Assembly (NCBI GenBank): GCA_033764435.1
Contig: JANRIX010000012.1
Location: forward strand, 62,001 to 126,000
Source: JAEUMY01 sp033764435
GTDB lineage: Bacteria; Pseudomonadota; Gammaproteobacteria; Burkholderiales; Usitatibacteraceae
DNA: 64,000 bases
Reading direction: 5' to 3'
The notes beneath the pieces are model-generated. The model made no database searches. It was given only the letters and a program-made list of their open reading frames with translations, and was not told the DNA's origin. Both the position numbers and the translations under genes were made by a program. Shown one piece after another: positions 52,601 through 62,147 of the stretch (the stretch's first letter is position 1; each line of letters begins with the position of its first letter).

Positions 52601-52721
52601 GAAGGCTGTTGAAAAACGTCGCGAGCGGGTCAAGTTTAGGCCGAGAAGCGCACACGCGTTCTTACGCGTCGAGCATCGCAGGCCTGAAATTGGCCCGCGC
52701 AGTAGTTTTGCGACAGCCTTC
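52601..52721. mobile_element. Short inverted-repeat element (MITE-like, about 121 bp)
   Basis: The ends GAAGGCTGT (52601-52609) and ACAGCCTTC (52713-52721) are perfect inverted repeats, with further imperfect pairing inside (GAAAAAC against GTTTTGC). There is no reading frame inside. It fills the gap exactly from 4 bp before the DUF2269 start to the stop codon of the epimerase gene. The GGCTGTTGAAAAAC-type end resembles the termini of some insertion sequences; the parent element is not in the window. Confidence 0.6.
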
Positions 52722-54001
52722 TACCGATCCTGCTCCAATGCGGCCCATATCCAGATGGCGACGATGATGGGCAGATTCTTCAGCAGCGGCCCGAACGGGT
52801 CCATCCACAACGCGGGCAGCGCCCAGGTGAGAAACACGGTGTAGCCCGCGATGAGTGCAATCTGCATGCCCGCAAGCAGCGGCGGTCGCCAGCGCAGGAA
52901 CACCAGCGCAGCCAGCACGAGGTCGGCGAAGCAGCCGGCGATGCCGAGGACGTGCAGCGTGAGCACCGAGAGCCCCGTCACGGTCGCCATGCTCGTCAGC
53001 AGCGCAGGCGGATAGAAGAAGCCCACCACCCCCGAGACCAGCCACATCAGCGCCAGCATGAGTCGCAGTGCTGGCCGCGTGAAGTACAGACGCGCATGCC
53101 AGCGGTCCTGCCATTGCGCCGGATGCCGCGCCATGCCGTCACGCCAGGACATCGGCTGCAAACCGGTGGCCGCCACATAGGCGGCGTGATCGCCCGTGTT
53201 GCCGAAATTCATCTGTTTCAGTGCGGTCGTGCTGAGCGGGCCGCCAAACACATCGCCGATGCGTGACGCAATGCGGATCAGCGGCATGGGCATGGCCAGT
53301 GTCGGCACCGGCGGAAATCCCAGCCAGGCACGATAGTCGACGAGCATCTGGCGGAACGTGACGACGTCAGGTCCGACGGGATCGACGACCTGCTTGTTGA
53401 TGCGAAGATTCGTCAAGAGAGTCACCACGCACTGCACCACATCGTTCATGTGGATCGGCTGAAACCGCTGCTCTCCGTCACCCACCAATGGGATGCGAAA
53501 CGGCAGCGCCGCGAGTGCCCGCATCAGTGCCGTGCCACCGAAAGCGCCTGCCGCATACACCAGCGATGTCCGCACGATGACCCAGTCGAGGTCCATGCGC
53601 TTGAGATGTTCATCCGCCGCGAGCTTGGTCTCGGCGTACTCGGTGCCGGCGCCCGGCGCAGCACTGATGGCCGAGATCTGGATAACGCGGCGCACGCCTG
53701 CAGCCTTCGCCCCTTCGAACAGCGCGATGGGCGCAGCAGCGTGAATGGCCTGCACCGACTGGCCGGGGGCAGACTGCAGCACGCCGGCGCAATTGATGAC
53801 AGCGTCGAATCCGGCGAGGCGCTGTGTCCATACCGTGGCATCGGTGTCGCGATTGAAGTCGATGCGCAGCGTCTTCAGGTCGGGGCGACGCAGCGCCTCC
53901 GGGTCGCGCACGGCGGCGACCACGTCATGTCCCGCCGCCTCCAGCCCCGCCAGGATGTGGCGGCCGATGAAGCCGTTGGCGCCGGTGAGCAGTACGTGCA
54001 T
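52721..54001 (-). CDS. NAD-dependent epimerase fused to a DoxX-like membrane domain
   Basis: 426 residues. Residues 1-290 form an atypical SDR (TGANGFIGRHILAGLEAAGHDV, VINCAGVLQSAPGQ, YAETKLAADEHLK). The last 130 residues contain four hydrophobic helices of the DoxX-like type (LMLALMWLVSGVVGFFYPP, LHVLGIAGCFADLVLAALVFL and following). Such fusions are known in proteobacteria, without a fixed function. The stop codon lies at the edge of the MITE-like repeat. Ends 3 bases after the neighbouring acyltransferase gene. Confidence 0.83.
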   Translation of the reverse strand: MHVLLTGANGFIGRHILAGLEAAGHDVVAAVRDPEALRRPDLKTLRIDFNRDTDATVWTQRLAGFDAVINCAGVLQSAPGQSVQAIHAAAPIALFEGAKAAGVRRVIQISAISAAPGAGTEYAETKLAADEHLKRMDLDWVIVRTSLVYAAGAFGGTALMRALAALPFRIPLVGDGEQRFQPIHMNDVVQCVVTLLTNLRINKQVVDPVGPDVVTFRQMLVDYRAWLGFPPVPTLAMPMPLIRIASRIGDVFGGPLSTTALKQMNFGNTGDHAAYVAATGLQPMSWRDGMARHPAQWQDRWHARLYFTRPALRLMLALMWLVSGVVGFFYPPALLTSMATVTGLSVLTLHVLGIAGCFADLVLAALVFLRWRPPLLAGMQIALIAGYTVFLTWALPALWMDPFGPLLKNLPIIVAIWIWAALEQDR

Positions 54002-54004
54002 GAA

Positions 54005-54898
54005 CTAGTCCCTGGGCGGCGGCAGGGGCGCGCCGGCCGGATGTTTGTAGCGGTTGTAGGACCAGAGGTACTGCGCCGGCGCCTTGTCGATGAGCGCTTC
54101 CACCGCGCGATTGGCCGCTGTGGCGGCCTCGGACTTGTCATCGGGAAACGGTGCCGCCGCGGGCTGGATGTGCACGTGATAGCCGGCACCGTCCGGCAGC
54201 CGCTCGGCAAAGAAAAACAGCACCGTCGCGCCCGTGGAGCGGGCCAGGCGCGGCAACAGCGTCATGGTGTAGGCGGGCTCACTGAAGAACGATGCCCAGA
54301 CACCTTCCCCGCCCTGCTCAGCCGCCGGCACCTGGTCCGGCAGGATGATGATGTTGCCGCCGTATTTCAGCGTGCGAAGCAGCGCGCGCACCCCGCCTGC
54401 ATTGGCTTCCGCCGTCTTGCCCTCACCGCGCTCGCGACCGGCCTGCATGATGGGTTCCAGCCATTTCAGCTTGGGTGGGCGAAAGAGCGCCAGCACCGGC
54501 AGCCGGCTTTCCAGATAGCGCCCGGCAATGTCATAGCAGCCGAGATGGGGCGTGACAAAGATGATCCCGTGGCCGGCGGTGCGCGCGGCCTCGACGTGCT
54601 CCCAGCCCTCACACGACTTCACCAGCCCATACAGCCGGTCCACCGGCGCCGTCCAGACGATGGCGAGCTCGGTCATGCCCTTGCCGGCTTCCCGCTTGGC
54701 CTGACCCTCCAGCCTGCGCACGGCCTTCGAGTCCAGCCCGCGGGCCTTGGCATAGACGCGAATATTCGCAGCCAGCATGCGGCGAAAGCGCGGCGCCACC
54801 CGCCAGGCCAGCCGGCCCAGCAGCGCACCGATGCGGTGGTTCGCCGGCAGCGAGAATCGACCAAACCAGCGGACACATAACGAAGCCAGAAACTGCAT
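54005..54898 (-). CDS. Lipid A biosynthesis acyltransferase-like protein, copy 1
   Basis: 297 residues. Catalytic HLGCYD in IIFVTPHLGCYDIAGRYLE, then LRTLKYGGNIIILPDQVPAAEQGGEGVW and the end APAQYLWSYNRYKHPAG, all typical of the LpxL/HtrB family that acylates lipid A. Divergent from metK, with about 136 bp between start codons. Palindrome 54758-54769 encodes ANIR in MLAANIRVYAKAR near the N-terminus, where relatives carry Asn-Leu-Arg; length is unchanged. Confidence 0.9.
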   Translation of the reverse strand: MQFLASLCVRWFGRFSLPANHRIGALLGRLAWRVAPRFRRMLAANIRVYAKARGLDSKAVRRLEGQAKREAGKGMTELAIVWTAPVDRLYGLVKSCEGWEHVEAARTAGHGIIFVTPHLGCYDIAGRYLESRLPVLALFRPPKLKWLEPIMQAGRERGEGKTAEANAGGVRALLRTLKYGGNIIILPDQVPAAEQGGEGVWASFFSEPAYTMTLLPRLARSTGATVLFFFAERLPDGAGYHVHIQPAAAPFPDDKSEAATAANRAVEALIDKAPAQYLWSYNRYKHPAGAPLPPPRD

Positions 54899-54944
54899 AA
54901 CAAACGGGTCTAAGGGGAAGGTCGGGAAGGAGGATGGGTTTGGC

Positions 54945-54991
54945 TATAATGCGCGGTTGTTGTGAAACCCGGCGAGGCTGCGTGAGCCGGG
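54945..54991 (+). promoter_or_regulatory. metK promoter and leader hairpin
   Basis: A perfect -10 hexamer TATAAT (54945-54950) is followed by a hairpin CCCGGC/GCCGGG (54968-54991, 12-base loop) in a leader of about 80 bases before metK. No good -35 hexamer was seen. The leader does not match the SAH riboswitch seen before ahcY. Confidence 0.5.
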
Positions 54992-55034
54992 GGCGCCCGC
55001 AACCGTTCTTTCACTCAAGACCTGGGGAGACCCG

Positions 55035-56240
55035 ATGAGCAGTTTTCTTTTCACCTCGGAATCCGTTTCCGAAGGCCACCCGGACAAGGTGTCCGATCAG
55101 ATTTCCGACGCGATTCTTGATGCGATTCTAGCGCAGGACCCGCGCTCCCGAGTCGCCGCCGAGACGCTGTGCAACACCGGCCTCGTCGTGCTGGCTGGCG
55201 AAATCACCACCAATGCCCATGTGGACTACATCCAGGTTGCGCGCGACACCATCAAGCGCATCGGCTACGACAACACCGAATACGGCATCGATTACAAAGG
55301 CTGCGCCGTGCTGGTGGCGTATGACAAGCAGTCCAACGACATCGCCCAGGGCGTGGACCAGGCCAGCGACGACTTCCTGAACACCGGCGCCGGCGACCAG
55401 GGCCTGATGTTCGGCTACGCCTGCGACGAAACGCCGGCGCTGATGCCTGCCCCGATCTACTACGCGCACCGCCTCGTCGAGCGCCAGGCCCAGTTGCGCC
55501 GCGATGGCCGCATGCCGAGCCTCCGCCCGGATGCGAAAAGCCAGGTGACCATGAAGTATGTGGACGGCAAGCCGCACTCGATCGACACCGTCGTGCTCTC
55601 CACCCAGCACAGCCCGGAAATGAGCGACGGCAAGACCATGAAGAAGGAATTCGTGGACGCCGTCATCGAGAACATCATCCGCCCCGTGCTGCCGAAAGAG
55701 TGGCTGGCCAATACGCGTTACCTCGTCAACCCGACCGGCCGTTTCGTCATCGGTGGCCCGCAGGGTGACTGTGGCCTCACCGGCCGCAAGATCATCGTCG
55801 ACACCTACGGCGGCGCCTGCCCGCACGGTGGTGGTGCGTTCAGCGGCAAGGACCCGACGAAGGTCGACCGTTCCGCCGCCTACGCCGCCCGCTATGTCGC
55901 CAAGAACATCGTGGCCGCCGGCCTCGCGCGTCAGTGCCAGATCCAGGTGGCGTACGCCATCGGTGTGGCCAAGCCGATGAACATCACGGTGTACACCGAA
56001 GGCACGGGCGTCATTCCCGACGAGAAGATCGAAGCCCTGGTGAATGAACATTTCGACCTGCGCCCGAAAGGCATCATCCAGATGCTGGATCTGCTGCGCC
56101 CCATCTACTCGAAGACCGCTGCATATGGCCACTTCGGCCGCGACGAGCCGGAGTTCACGTGGGAGCGTACCGACAAGGCTGCGCTGTTGCGTGAGGCGGC
56201 CGGGCTCAAGGGTGAGGCTAAGGTGGCTCAGCCGGCTTGA
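55035..56240 (+). CDS. metK: S-adenosylmethionine synthetase
   Basis: 401 residues. Makes SAM from methionine and ATP. Signatures: FTSESVSEGHPDKVSDQISDAILDAIL, GAGDQGLMFGYACDET (ATP-binding hexapeptide region) and GGGAFSGKDPTKVDRSAAYAARYVAKN (phosphate loop). ATG at 55035 follows GGGGAGA. Strongly biased codon use and no palindrome copy, as expected for a highly expressed gene. It opens a SAM-cycle cluster with ahcY and metF. Confidence 0.98.
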   Translation: MSSFLFTSESVSEGHPDKVSDQISDAILDAILAQDPRSRVAAETLCNTGLVVLAGEITTNAHVDYIQVARDTIKRIGYDNTEYGIDYKGCAVLVAYDKQSNDIAQGVDQASDDFLNTGAGDQGLMFGYACDETPALMPAPIYYAHRLVERQAQLRRDGRMPSLRPDAKSQVTMKYVDGKPHSIDTVVLSTQHSPEMSDGKTMKKEFVDAVIENIIRPVLPKEWLANTRYLVNPTGRFVIGGPQGDCGLTGRKIIVDTYGGACPHGGGAFSGKDPTKVDRSAAYAARYVAKNIVAAGLARQCQIQVAYAIGVAKPMNITVYTEGTGVIPDEKIEALVNEHFDLRPKGIIQMLDLLRPIYSKTAAYGHFGRDEPEFTWERTDKAALLREAAGLKGEAKVAQPA

Positions 56241-56262
56241 GGTTTTTTTGATGTGATTCAAA

Positions 56263-56292
56263 GCAAACGGGCAGCTTTGGCTGCCCGTTTGC
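56263..56292. terminator. Hairpin terminator after metK
   Basis: GCAAACGGGCAG (56263-56274) and its perfect complement (56281-56292) enclose a 6-base loop, 22 bases past the metK stop. There is a T-run before but none after the stem. Confidence 0.7.
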
Positions 56293-56340
56293 ATTCAGGC
56301 TAATCTCTTCGCACTCAGCAATGCCAATGGGACTTCAATC

Positions 56341-56700
56341 ATGAAATCAGTCAACAAGACGCCGAATGCTAAAGCTGGCCAATGGGGAGGATTGCGGTAC
56401 TTCGTCATCCTTGCGTACGCGGGACCCAAATCGGGCCAGCCTGCAAATGTGGGAGCGTATGTCTCTTGCTGGGTCAACTTTCCCTCTGAAGATGGTGCCT
56501 TGGTCGTGGCCAAGCACTACATTCGGGATGCAGGCTGGCTCGCCAAGCGCGTAATCGAGCAGAAATGGGTTCAGCTACAGGACAGCAAAGGCAAGGACTC
56601 AATGCAGTACTACCAAGAAGCGGTCGCAGATGGCTGTTCTTTCGTCTTTCACCTCTACAAGCGCAAGGCAAAGCTTGCGAAGAGCAAATCGCGAAAGTGA
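56341..56700 (+). CDS. Orphan protein of unknown function
   Basis: 119 residues, basic at the end (KRKAKLAKSKSRK). Recognisable only as a small soluble protein with an aromatic-rich core (GGLRYFVILAYAGPKSG, GAYVSCWVNFP, AGWLAKRVIEQKWVQLQD). Base composition is clearly lower in GC than in the flanking genes, which suggests recent transfer. It sits alone between metK and a convergent GST gene. No function is proposed. Confidence 0.6.
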   Translation: MKSVNKTPNAKAGQWGGLRYFVILAYAGPKSGQPANVGAYVSCWVNFPSEDGALVVAKHYIRDAGWLAKRVIEQKWVQLQDSKGKDSMQYYQEAVADGCSFVFHLYKRKAKLAKSKSRK

Positions 56701-56706
56701 CGGTTG

Positions 56707-57351
56707 CTAGCCCATATGCGCCTCAATCAACTTCCCAATCTTCGGCTTCTCCGCCGCCTTCTGCGCAATCGCAAATAGTCTCGGCGCATTGGCCTCGTAC
56801 CACGAGCGCCCGGGCCGCCAGTAGCTCATGAACGCGAAGTAGAGATCGATCACGCTGAAGGTCTTGCCCAGGAACCACGGGCCTTTATCGTCGGCCGCCG
56901 CGTTGATCCAGCCCAGCATGACCTTGCGGTGTTCATCGGTCGCCGCACGCAGCGCCTTCCCGGCCTTGGCATCGCCGGCCAGCCATTTGGCGGGATCGTC
57001 GCCGTAGGTCCAGGTGGGATACAGCGCCGCGACCAGGAACACGAACCAGCGCAGGAAGTGCGCCCGCTGCGGATGATCGGCAGGCAGAATGAGCTTAGCT
57101 TCGGGTGCCAGATCGTTGAGATACATGGCGATGGCGGCACTCTCGGTCATCAAGGTACCGTCGGGCAACACCATGGCAGGCACCTGCCCCAACGGGTTCA
57201 CTTCCAGCAGGCGCGCGCGGGTGGGACTGTCCGCGCCATAATCAACCTGCTCGTAGCTGTACGGGATTTTCGCGGTGACGAGCATGGCTTCGACGATGGC
57301 GGAGCCGCAGCCCTGGGCGCCGAGGAGATGGATCTGACGAGACTGGGTCAT
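56707..57351 (-). CDS. Glutathione S-transferase family protein
   Basis: 214 residues from the second ATG (57349-57351); the first, at 57372, adds seven residues. Thioredoxin-like half: GCGSAIVEAMLVTAKIPYSYEQVDYG, NPLGQVPAMVLPDGTLMTESAAIAMYL with the cis-Pro and the glutathione-binding Glu-Ser pair. Helical half: GPWFLGKTFSVIDLYFAFMSYW. Distinct from the GST at 3931-4617. Substrate unknown. Confidence 0.88.
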   Translation of the reverse strand: MTQSRQIHLLGAQGCGSAIVEAMLVTAKIPYSYEQVDYGADSPTRARLLEVNPLGQVPAMVLPDGTLMTESAAIAMYLNDLAPEAKLILPADHPQRAHFLRWFVFLVAALYPTWTYGDDPAKWLAGDAKAGKALRAATDEHRKVMLGWINAAADDKGPWFLGKTFSVIDLYFAFMSYWRPGRSWYEANAPRLFAIAQKAAEKPKIGKLIEAHMG

Positions 57352-57471
57352 GGGTGTGTCCGGGGTTATCACAGTGGCGGCATCTTAGGTGGCCGGGACA
57401 AGGGGGTAAATCGACCTTTGTTCACAAGAACGGCCAGTTTCGTTGGCATGGCCTTGCACGGGCAGCCCGGT

Positions 57472-57477
57472 TATAAT
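57472..57477 (+). promoter_or_regulatory. -10 element for the ahcY riboswitch transcript
   Basis: TATAAT lies 8 bases before the first conserved riboswitch helix, placing the transcription start right at the aptamer. The -35 region is not clear. Confidence 0.6.
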
Positions 57478-57485
57478 GGCCGCTG

Positions 57486-57575
57486 CCGAGGAGCGCTGCG
57501 AGCTCCATGCACGGACTGCGAATATTCGCACCCGCCATGAGAGTCCAGGCTCGGCACAGAACAACGGCGCTCGCA
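57486..57575 (+). promoter_or_regulatory. S-adenosylhomocysteine (SAH) riboswitch
   Basis: The leader carries the conserved elements of the SAH aptamer in order: CCGAGGAGCGCTGCGA (57486-57501), then CCAGGCTCGG (57545-57554), then AACGGCGCTCGC (57563-57574). CCGAG pairs with CTCGG, and GAGCGC (57491-57496) with GCGCTC (57567-57572), a crossing pattern that gives the known pseudoknot. The variable hairpin between them holds an iterated palindrome (57518-57529). SAH riboswitches sit upstream of ahcY and turn it on when SAH accumulates. The last helix overlaps the following terminator, so ligand binding should prevent termination. Confidence 0.9.
57518..57529. repeat. Iterated palindrome inside the SAH riboswitch variable hairpin
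   Basis: Exact GCGAATATTCGC, extended by one base pair to 14 bp. In RNA it would form a stable 5-bp stem with an AUAU loop as the tip of the variable arm. Confidence 0.95.
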
Positions 57576-57605
57576 ATCTCTGAACCGATTGCGGGCGCTT
57601 TTTTT
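57567..57605 (+). terminator. Riboswitch-controlled intrinsic terminator
   Basis: GCGCTCGCAATC (57567-57578) pairs with GATTGCGGGCGC (57587-57598, one G-U pair) and is followed by seven T residues. Its left arm is also needed for the aptamer pseudoknot, so the two structures exclude each other. Confidence 0.85.
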
Positions 57606-57664
57606 CGTCCGCTGAATACGTAAACGCAAACACAAGTGAACGCAACACAGCGAAAGGACACACC

Positions 57665-59089
<1,425 letters not shown>

Positions 59090-59131
59090 GCGAATATTCG
59101 CAATCCCCCCTCTCCCCTTCGCGGGAGAGGG
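59090..59131. repeat. Iterated palindrome plus GC-rich hairpin between ahcY and metF
   Basis: GCGAATATTCGC at 59090-59101 begins the base after the ahcY stop. It is followed by CCCTCTCCC (59108-59116) and GGGAGAGGG (59123-59131), a perfect 9-bp stem with a 6-base loop. There is no T-run, so the hairpin may reduce rather than stop transcription into metF. Confidence 0.8.
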
Positions 59132-59147
59132 TCGGCGAAAGGGGACC

Positions 59148-59990
59148 ATGCAGTCAACCGCCAAGCAGCGCACGTTTTCGTTCGAATTCTTTCCGCCGAA
59201 GACTGAGGAAGGCAAGACAAAACTCAGAGCCACTCGGCAACAGTTGGCGCAGTACAAACCTGATTTCTTTTCTTGCACATTTGGTGCAGGTGGCTCCACG
59301 CAGGAAGGCACGCTTGCCACCGTTCTTGAAATCAAGAGCGACGGCCACAACGCCGCACCGCACATTTCCTGCATCGGCTCCACCGTTGCGAATATTCGCG
59401 ATGTGTTGAAGCAGTACAAGGACAACGGGATCGATCACATCGTGGCCCTGCGCGGCGATCTGCCGTCCGGCATGGCGGTGGCCAGCGAGTTCCGTTATGC
59501 GAGCGATCTGGTGGCCTTCATCCGCAAGGAAACCGGCGACCACTTCACCATCGAGGTGGCAGCCTATCCCGAGTACCACCCGCAGGCCCGCAATGCTCAG
59601 GACAACCTGAAGCATTTCAAGATCAAGGTGGACGCCGGGGCAGACGCGGCCATCACGCAGTATTTCTACAATCCGGATGCCTACTTCCACTTCGTGGACC
59701 AGGTGACGGCGTTGGGGGTCGACATTCCCATCGTGCCGGGCATCATGCCCATTGCCAGTTTTTCACAACTGGCGCGGTTCTCCGATGCCTGCGGCGCGGA
59801 AATCCCGCGCTGGATCCGCAACAAGATGGAAGGCTTTGGCGACGACTCCGCCTCCATCCGCGCCTTCGGCCTCGATGTGGTGACCGACCTCTGCGACCGT
59901 CTGCTGCAAGGCGGCGCACCGGGACTGCATTTCTACACCCTGAACTCGGCCGGCCTGTCGTCAACGATCTGGCAGCGGCTGGGCTTGTAG
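59148..59990 (+). CDS. metF: Methylenetetrahydrofolate reductase
   Basis: 280 residues, flavoprotein that makes 5-methyl-THF for methionine synthesis. Signatures: FSFEFFPPKTEEGK (catalytic Glu), SCTFGAGGST, HIVALRGDLPSG, EVAAYPEYHP, AAITQYFYNPDAYF and PIVPGIMPI. ATG follows AGGGGA. In frame with the SAM cycle: metF feeds methyl groups, metK makes SAM, ahcY clears SAH. Palindrome 59388-59399 encodes ANIR in GSTVANIRDVLKQYKDNG with normal spacing to the next motif. Confidence 0.97.
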   Translation: MQSTAKQRTFSFEFFPPKTEEGKTKLRATRQQLAQYKPDFFSCTFGAGGSTQEGTLATVLEIKSDGHNAAPHISCIGSTVANIRDVLKQYKDNGIDHIVALRGDLPSGMAVASEFRYASDLVAFIRKETGDHFTIEVAAYPEYHPQARNAQDNLKHFKIKVDAGADAAITQYFYNPDAYFHFVDQVTALGVDIPIVPGIMPIASFSQLARFSDACGAEIPRWIRNKMEGFGDDSASIRAFGLDVVTDLCDRLLQGGAPGLHFYTLNSAGLSSTIWQRLGL

Positions 59991-60020
59991 AATTGAGCAA
60001 ACGCCAGGAGCCCGCCACCC

Positions 60021-60929
60021 ATGTCCAAAGACAAGATTTCCCCCAAGAAAAAAGCTGAAGTCCTCATCGAAGCGCTGCCCTACATCAAGCGCTTCTACGG
60101 CAAGACCATCGTCGTGAAGTACGGCGGCAACGCCATGACCGACATCGCGTTGCAGGAGGATTTCGCCGAGGACATCGTGCTCTTGAAACTGATCGGCATG
60201 AACCCGGTGGTGGTGCATGGCGGCGGCCCGCAGATCAATGCGCTCCTGGAAAAGATCGGCAAGAAGGGTGAATTCATCCAGGGCATGCGCGTCACCGACG
60301 ACGAGACGCTGGATGTGGTCGAGATGGTGCTGGGCGGCCTGGTCAACCAGGAAATCGTCACGCTTATCAACAAGGCCGGTGGCAAGGCCGTGGGTCTCAC
60401 CGGCAAGGATGGCCAGTTCATCCGCGCCCGCAAGCTGAAGCTCACCAGCAAGGACAACAAGCGGAAGAAGATCGACGTGGGCCTGGTGGGCGAGGTGGTC
60501 AGCATCGACCCGACCGTGATCCAGTTGCTGGACCAGCAGGATTTCATTCCCGTCATCGCGCCGCTGGGCGTGGACGAGGACGGCACGGCCTACAACATCA
60601 ACGCCGACGTGGTCGCGGGCAAGCTCGCCATCACGCTGCAGGCGGAGAAGCTCATCCTGCTCACCAACATCAAGGGTGTGCTGGACAAGGAAGGCAACGT
60701 CATCCACAACATCACCGCGAGCAAGATCCAGGATCTGGTGAAGGACGGCACCATCTCCGGTGGCATGATTCCCAAGATCGACTTCGCGCTGGAGGCGGTG
60801 AAGAGCGGCGTGAAGTCCGCGCACATCATCGACGGCCGCGTGGAGCATGCGTTGCTGCTGGAAGTGCTGACCAATGACGGCAGCGGTACCGCCATCCGCG
60901 GGGCGGCGGCGAACAGGGTGAGCAAGTAG
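60021..60929 (+). CDS. argB: Acetylglutamate kinase
   Basis: 302 residues. Phosphorylates N-acetylglutamate in arginine synthesis. Signatures: KTIVVKYGGNAM, PVVVHGGGPQINALLEKIG, ADVVAGKLAITLQAEKLILLTNIKGVLD and GGMIPKIDFALEAVKSGVKSAHIIDGR. ATG at 60021, 30 bases after metF. Highly biased codons; no palindrome in the frame, but one follows 17 bases after the stop. Confidence 0.97.
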   Translation: MSKDKISPKKKAEVLIEALPYIKRFYGKTIVVKYGGNAMTDIALQEDFAEDIVLLKLIGMNPVVVHGGGPQINALLEKIGKKGEFIQGMRVTDDETLDVVEMVLGGLVNQEIVTLINKAGGKAVGLTGKDGQFIRARKLKLTSKDNKRKKIDVGLVGEVVSIDPTVIQLLDQQDFIPVIAPLGVDEDGTAYNINADVVAGKLAITLQAEKLILLTNIKGVLDKEGNVIHNITASKIQDLVKDGTISGGMIPKIDFALEAVKSGVKSAHIIDGRVEHALLLEVLTNDGSGTAIRGAAANRVSK

Positions 60930-60942
60930 ATTCGCAGCGGTG

Positions 60943-60960
60943 CTTGCGAATATTCGCAAG
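60943..60960. repeat. Extended 18-bp palindrome between convergent argB and clsB
   Basis: The 12-bp core (60946-60957) is extended by CTT and AAG to a perfect 18-bp palindrome. It lies between two convergent stop codons, where it may serve as a weak bidirectional terminator stem. Confidence 0.95.
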
Positions 60961-60983
60961 TACACGCGCCGCCCGGACGCTTC

Positions 60984-62147
60984 CTAGAAACCGCGCATGC
61001 CGAGAATGCCCATCGCGAAGCGCGCGAAGCCATAGCCGAACCAGATGCTGACCCGCTGCCACAGCGGGCGGTGTTTCCACAGCATGCGCCGCACCGGCTC
61101 GGCCCCGTCCTTGATGGCGTCCTCGAAGGACGTGCGCACGCTGGCCGCGAACGCCTCGTCCTGCACCACCACGTTGGCTTCACGCGCCAGCACCAGGCTG
61201 AACGGATCGAGGTTGCTTGAGCCCACCGTCGCCCAGCGGCCGTCGACGACCGCCGCCTTGGCGTGCAGCTCGCTCTTCGAATATTCGAAGATCTCGACAC
61301 CGCGATCGAGCATGGACTCATAAAACGCACGCGTCGCAAGCTGCAGCAAGGTGTGATCGGTATGGCCCTGCAGCAGTAGCACGACGCGCACCCCACGCTC
61401 GGCGGCGTTGAGCAGCGCGTGGCGAAAGCGCGTACCGGGCAGGAAGTAGGCGCAGGCGATGAACACCTCGCGCCGGGCGCCCTGAATGGCCGCCAGGTAT
61501 TCGCTCTCGATGCTGGAACGGAAGCGGAAGTTGTCGCGCTGGACGAATGCCACCTTCTGCTCGCCACGCGCCTGGGCGACGACCGAGAACGCCTTGATGC
61601 GCAGCTTCTGCGAGAAACGCTGCCTCAGCCTCAGCCACGCTACCCGCCGCCAGAGCTTGTCCACCGTGAGATAGATGTCGGCCACCACCGGGCCATCGAC
61701 GCGCACGGCGAGGTCGAAGCGCGGGCAGCCCTCCGGCACCTGGGTCAGATCGTCGATGATGTTGATCCCACCCACGAACGCGATGCAGCCGTCGATGACC
61801 GCGATCTTGCGATGCATGCGGCGCAGCCGCTCGGTGCGGAAGGTCCACGGCGCGATGTCGGGCCGGTAGGTCAGCACGCTGGCCTTGGCTGCCTGCAGGC
61901 GCTCGCGCCAGTCCTGGCGGAAGTCCTTGGCACCGAAGCCGTCGATGAGCAGCCGCACGCTGACGCCACGCAGCGCGGCGCGCTCAAGCGCGTCGGTGAC
62001 GGCGGCGCCGGCCGGGTCATCGGCATAGATGTAGGTTTCCAGGCTCACGTCGCGCTTGGCCTCATCGATCGCGGCGATGAGCGCCGGAAAGAACTCCGCG
62101 CCGCGAACGAGCAGGCGAATGCGATTGCCGTCGCGGTAGTCAGCCAA
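60984..62147 (-). CDS. clsB: Phospholipase D-family cardiolipin synthase (ClsB-type)
   Basis: 387 residues from a TTG at 62145-62147, placed 6 bases after GGAGG and overlapping the previous stop by 8 bases. Two HKD motifs: RMHRKIAVIDGCIAFVGG and ELHAKAAVVDGRWATVGSSNLDPFS. It starts with YRDGNRIRLLVRGAEFFPALIAAI, as in ClsB/YbhO, without N-terminal membrane helices. Makes cardiolipin from phosphatidylglycerol. An 18-bp palindrome related to the iterated element (61274-61291) encodes IFEYSK just before the second HKD motif. Confidence 0.9.
   Translation of the reverse strand: MADYRDGNRIRLLVRGAEFFPALIAAIDEAKRDVSLETYIYADDPAGAAVTDALERAALRGVSVRLLIDGFGAKDFRQDWRERLQAAKASVLTYRPDIAPWTFRTERLRRMHRKIAVIDGCIAFVGGINIIDDLTQVPEGCPRFDLAVRVDGPVVADIYLTVDKLWRRVAWLRLRQRFSQKLRIKAFSVVAQARGEQKVAFVQRDNFRFRSSIESEYLAAIQGARREVFIACAYFLPGTRFRHALLNAAERGVRVVLLLQGHTDHTLLQLATRAFYESMLDRGVEIFEYSKSELHAKAAVVDGRWATVGSSNLDPFSLVLAREANVVVQDEAFAASVRTSFEDAIKDGAEPVRRMLWKHRPLWQRVSIWFGYGFARFAMGILGMRGF
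61274..61291. repeat. Variant palindrome with the CGAATATTCG core, inside clsB
   Basis: TCTTCGAATATTCGAAGA is a perfect 18-bp palindrome. It shares the 10-bp core of the iterated element but has T/A instead of G/C outside the core. Confidence 0.9.

Noticed and set aside
52721..54001. Two separate genes for the epimerase and DoxX-like parts
   Set aside because: One uninterrupted frame joins both parts, and no internal start with a ribosome-binding site was seen.
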